Positions 5,006 through 5,833 of a stretch of DNA of 5,833 nt are shown here, piece by piece. The stretch is from 70-18 sp041691815. GTDB taxonomy: Bacteria; Pseudomonadota; Alphaproteobacteria; Acetobacterales; Acetobacteraceae. Position 1 is the first letter of the stretch; each line of letters starts with the position of its first letter. The DNA lies in NCBI GenBank assembly GCA_041691815.1, contig JBEPTZ010000200.1, positions 1 through 5,833 on the forward strand, read 5' to 3'. Below the pieces are notes generated by a model that saw only the letters and a program-made list of their open reading frames with translations, did not search any database and was not told the DNA's origin. The translations under genes were made by a program, and so were the position numbers.

Positions 5006-5779
5006 ATGTCGATCGATGTGACTGTCGAGGATGGCGTCTGCACCATCGTCATCAACCGCCCCGAGCGGATGAACGCGATGGATGCGGCGCACTACAAGGG
5101 CCTGTCCGACGCCTGGATCCGGGTGCGCGACGACGGCGCGATCCGCTGCGCCATCATCACCGGCGCCGGCGAGCGGGCGTTCAGCGCCGGGGCCGACATC
5201 AAGACCTTCCTGACCGCGCCGGCCGAGTTCGACCAGATGTGGCTGACCCAGCGCGACATGCTGCTCAATCGCGGACTGGAGGTGTGGAAGCCGGTGATCG
5301 CCGCGGTGAACGGCTACTGCCTGGCCGGCGGCATGACGCTGCTGATGGCCACCGATATCCGCATCGCCGCCGAGCACGCCACCTTCAACATCGCCGAGGT
5401 GAAGCGCGGCATCGTGCCGGGCAACGGCGGCACCCAGCGCATCCTCGACCAGTTGCCCTACGCCATCGGCATGGAACTGCTGCTGACCGGCGATTCCATC
5501 GACGCCGCCCGGGCGGCGCATTTCGGCCTGGTCAACAAGGTGGTGCCGATGGACAGGCTGATGGACACCGCGCGCGAATACGCCACCCGCATTGCCGCCA
5601 ACGCCCCGCTGGCGGTGCAGGCAGCCAAGGAGCTGGCGGTGCGTTCGCGCGAGATGGACCGGGTGACCGGGCTACGGGTGGAGGCGCTGACCAATCGCCT
5701 GTTGCAGGCTACCGAGGACGCGAAGGAAGGCCCGGCGGCGTTCGCTGCCAAACGCAAGCCCGAGTTCCGGGGGCGCTAA
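5006..5779 (+). CDS. Enoyl-CoA hydratase/isomerase family protein (crotonase fold)
   Basis: A 257-residue crotonase-superfamily enzyme expected to act on an enoyl-CoA made by the upstream dehydrogenase. The acyl-CoA oxyanion-hole motifs are present: AFSAGADIK (59-66) and NGYCLAGGMTLLMATDIRIA (102-121, LAGG at 106-109). GIVPGNGGTQRI follows at 135-146. Of the two catalytic glutamates of classical hydratases, the second is present (Glu131 in NIAEVKRG). The first, normally in GG-x-E after the oxyanion loop, is Thr111 here (GGMT). The C-terminus TEDAKEGPAAFAAKRKPEFRGR resembles carnitinyl-CoA dehydratase-like (CaiD-like) proteins, which usually keep both glutamates. So it may be a one-glutamate hydratase, an isomerase or another crotonase activity, and the product name should stay general. 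It is the third gene of the + strand operon. The stop is TAA at 5777-5779. Confidence 0.92.
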   Translation: MSIDVTVEDGVCTIVINRPERMNAMDAAHYKGLSDAWIRVRDDGAIRCAIITGAGERAFSAGADIKTFLTAPAEFDQMWLTQRDMLLNRGLEVWKPVIAAVNGYCLAGGMTLLMATDIRIAAEHATFNIAEVKRGIVPGNGGTQRILDQLPYAIGMELLLTGDSIDAARAAHFGLVNKVVPMDRLMDTAREYATRIAANAPLAVQAAKELAVRSREMDRVTGLRVEALTNRLLQATEDAKEGPAAFAAKRKPEFRGR

Positions 5780-5821
5780 GGCGCCCTGCACGAATAAGCG
5801 ATTCGCGTTGAGGTTATCGTT

Positions 5822-5827
5822 GGAGGT
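5822..5827 (+). promoter_or_regulatory. Shine-Dalgarno-like site for a gene starting just beyond the window
   Basis: GGAGGT near the right edge is followed by GGATTC and the window end. A start codon right after position 5833 would be at normal spacing. No terminator-like hairpin is visible between the hydratase stop and this site (5780-5821), so the operon probably continues with a fourth gene. No codon of that gene is seen. Confidence 0.4.
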
Positions 5828-5833
5828 GGATTC

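Noticed and set aside
3993..5021. 342-codon open frame on + overlapping the acyl-CoA dehydrogenase
   Set aside because: The frame overlapping it carries the complete dehydrogenase with all motifs. This one is Arg/Gly-rich and unrelated to any family I recognise.
4228..5055. 275-codon - strand open frame across the dehydrogenase/hydratase junction
   Set aside because: It is an antisense shadow. It spans two genes and their ribosome binding site and has no motif.
1..5833. CRISPR array, tRNA/rRNA genes, riboswitch
   Set aside because: No spaced direct repeats, no tRNA cloverleaf or CCA-end pattern, no rRNA sequence and no recognised riboswitch core were seen on reading both strands by eye.

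Overview
The window comes from a GC-rich bacterium. Codon choice (G/C at third positions), IS630-type transposon debris and a FadR-type regulator with acyl-CoA genes fit an alphaproteobacterium, possibly Acetobacteraceae/Rhodospirillales. That placement is inferred from general resemblance and not from a marker gene.

Layout. Positions 1-~682 hold the 3' part of an IS630-family element on the + strand. Its transposase is dead as written: it has an in-frame TAG at 265-267, plus a -1 frame change at an AAAAAG run (86-91) that may be the programmed frameshift of this IS group. Positions 683-778 are a non-coding junction. Two genes follow on the - strand: a FadR-subfamily GntR regulator (2804-2049) and, 41 nt downstream of it, a CaiB/BaiF family III CoA-transferase (2007-779). 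The transferase reading frame is broken by an apparent one-base deletion near 1687. A divergent intergenic region (2805-2955) separates these from three + strand genes: an SDR oxidoreductase (2956-3723), an acyl-CoA dehydrogenase (3799-4992) and a crotonase-fold enoyl-CoA hydratase-like protein (5006-5779). The window ends on a Shine-Dalgarno-like GGAGGT (5822-5827), so the operon probably continues.

How the genes fit together. CoA-transferase (activation by CoA transfer), acyl-CoA dehydrogenase (alpha,beta-desaturation), hydratase-like crotonase (addition to the double bond) and SDR (oxidation or reduction of an alcohol/ketone) form a beta-oxidation-like module for an unidentified carboxylic acid. 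The FadR-type protein is its probable local, ligand-responsive regulator. No acyl-CoA ligase, thiolase or transporter is in the window, and the substrate cannot be read from the sequence.

Most useful new observation. A 16-bp element, TTGGTCTGACCTTTAA, lies in the divergent promoter region (- strand, 2870-2855). It recurs with one mismatch between the SDR and the dehydrogenase (+ strand, 3724-3739). In each case it points at the gene about 50-60 nt downstream. Its GGTC-N-GACC core has the shape of FadR-family operators, so it is a good candidate for the GntR binding site and suggests that the acyl-CoA dehydrogenase has its own regulated entry point. A weaker 11-bp copy lies at 726-736. A separate 19-bp near-palindrome (2887-2905) overlaps the likely SDR promoter. 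I see ordinary catabolic genes with interesting regulation and some damage, and no evidence for a wholly new type of system.
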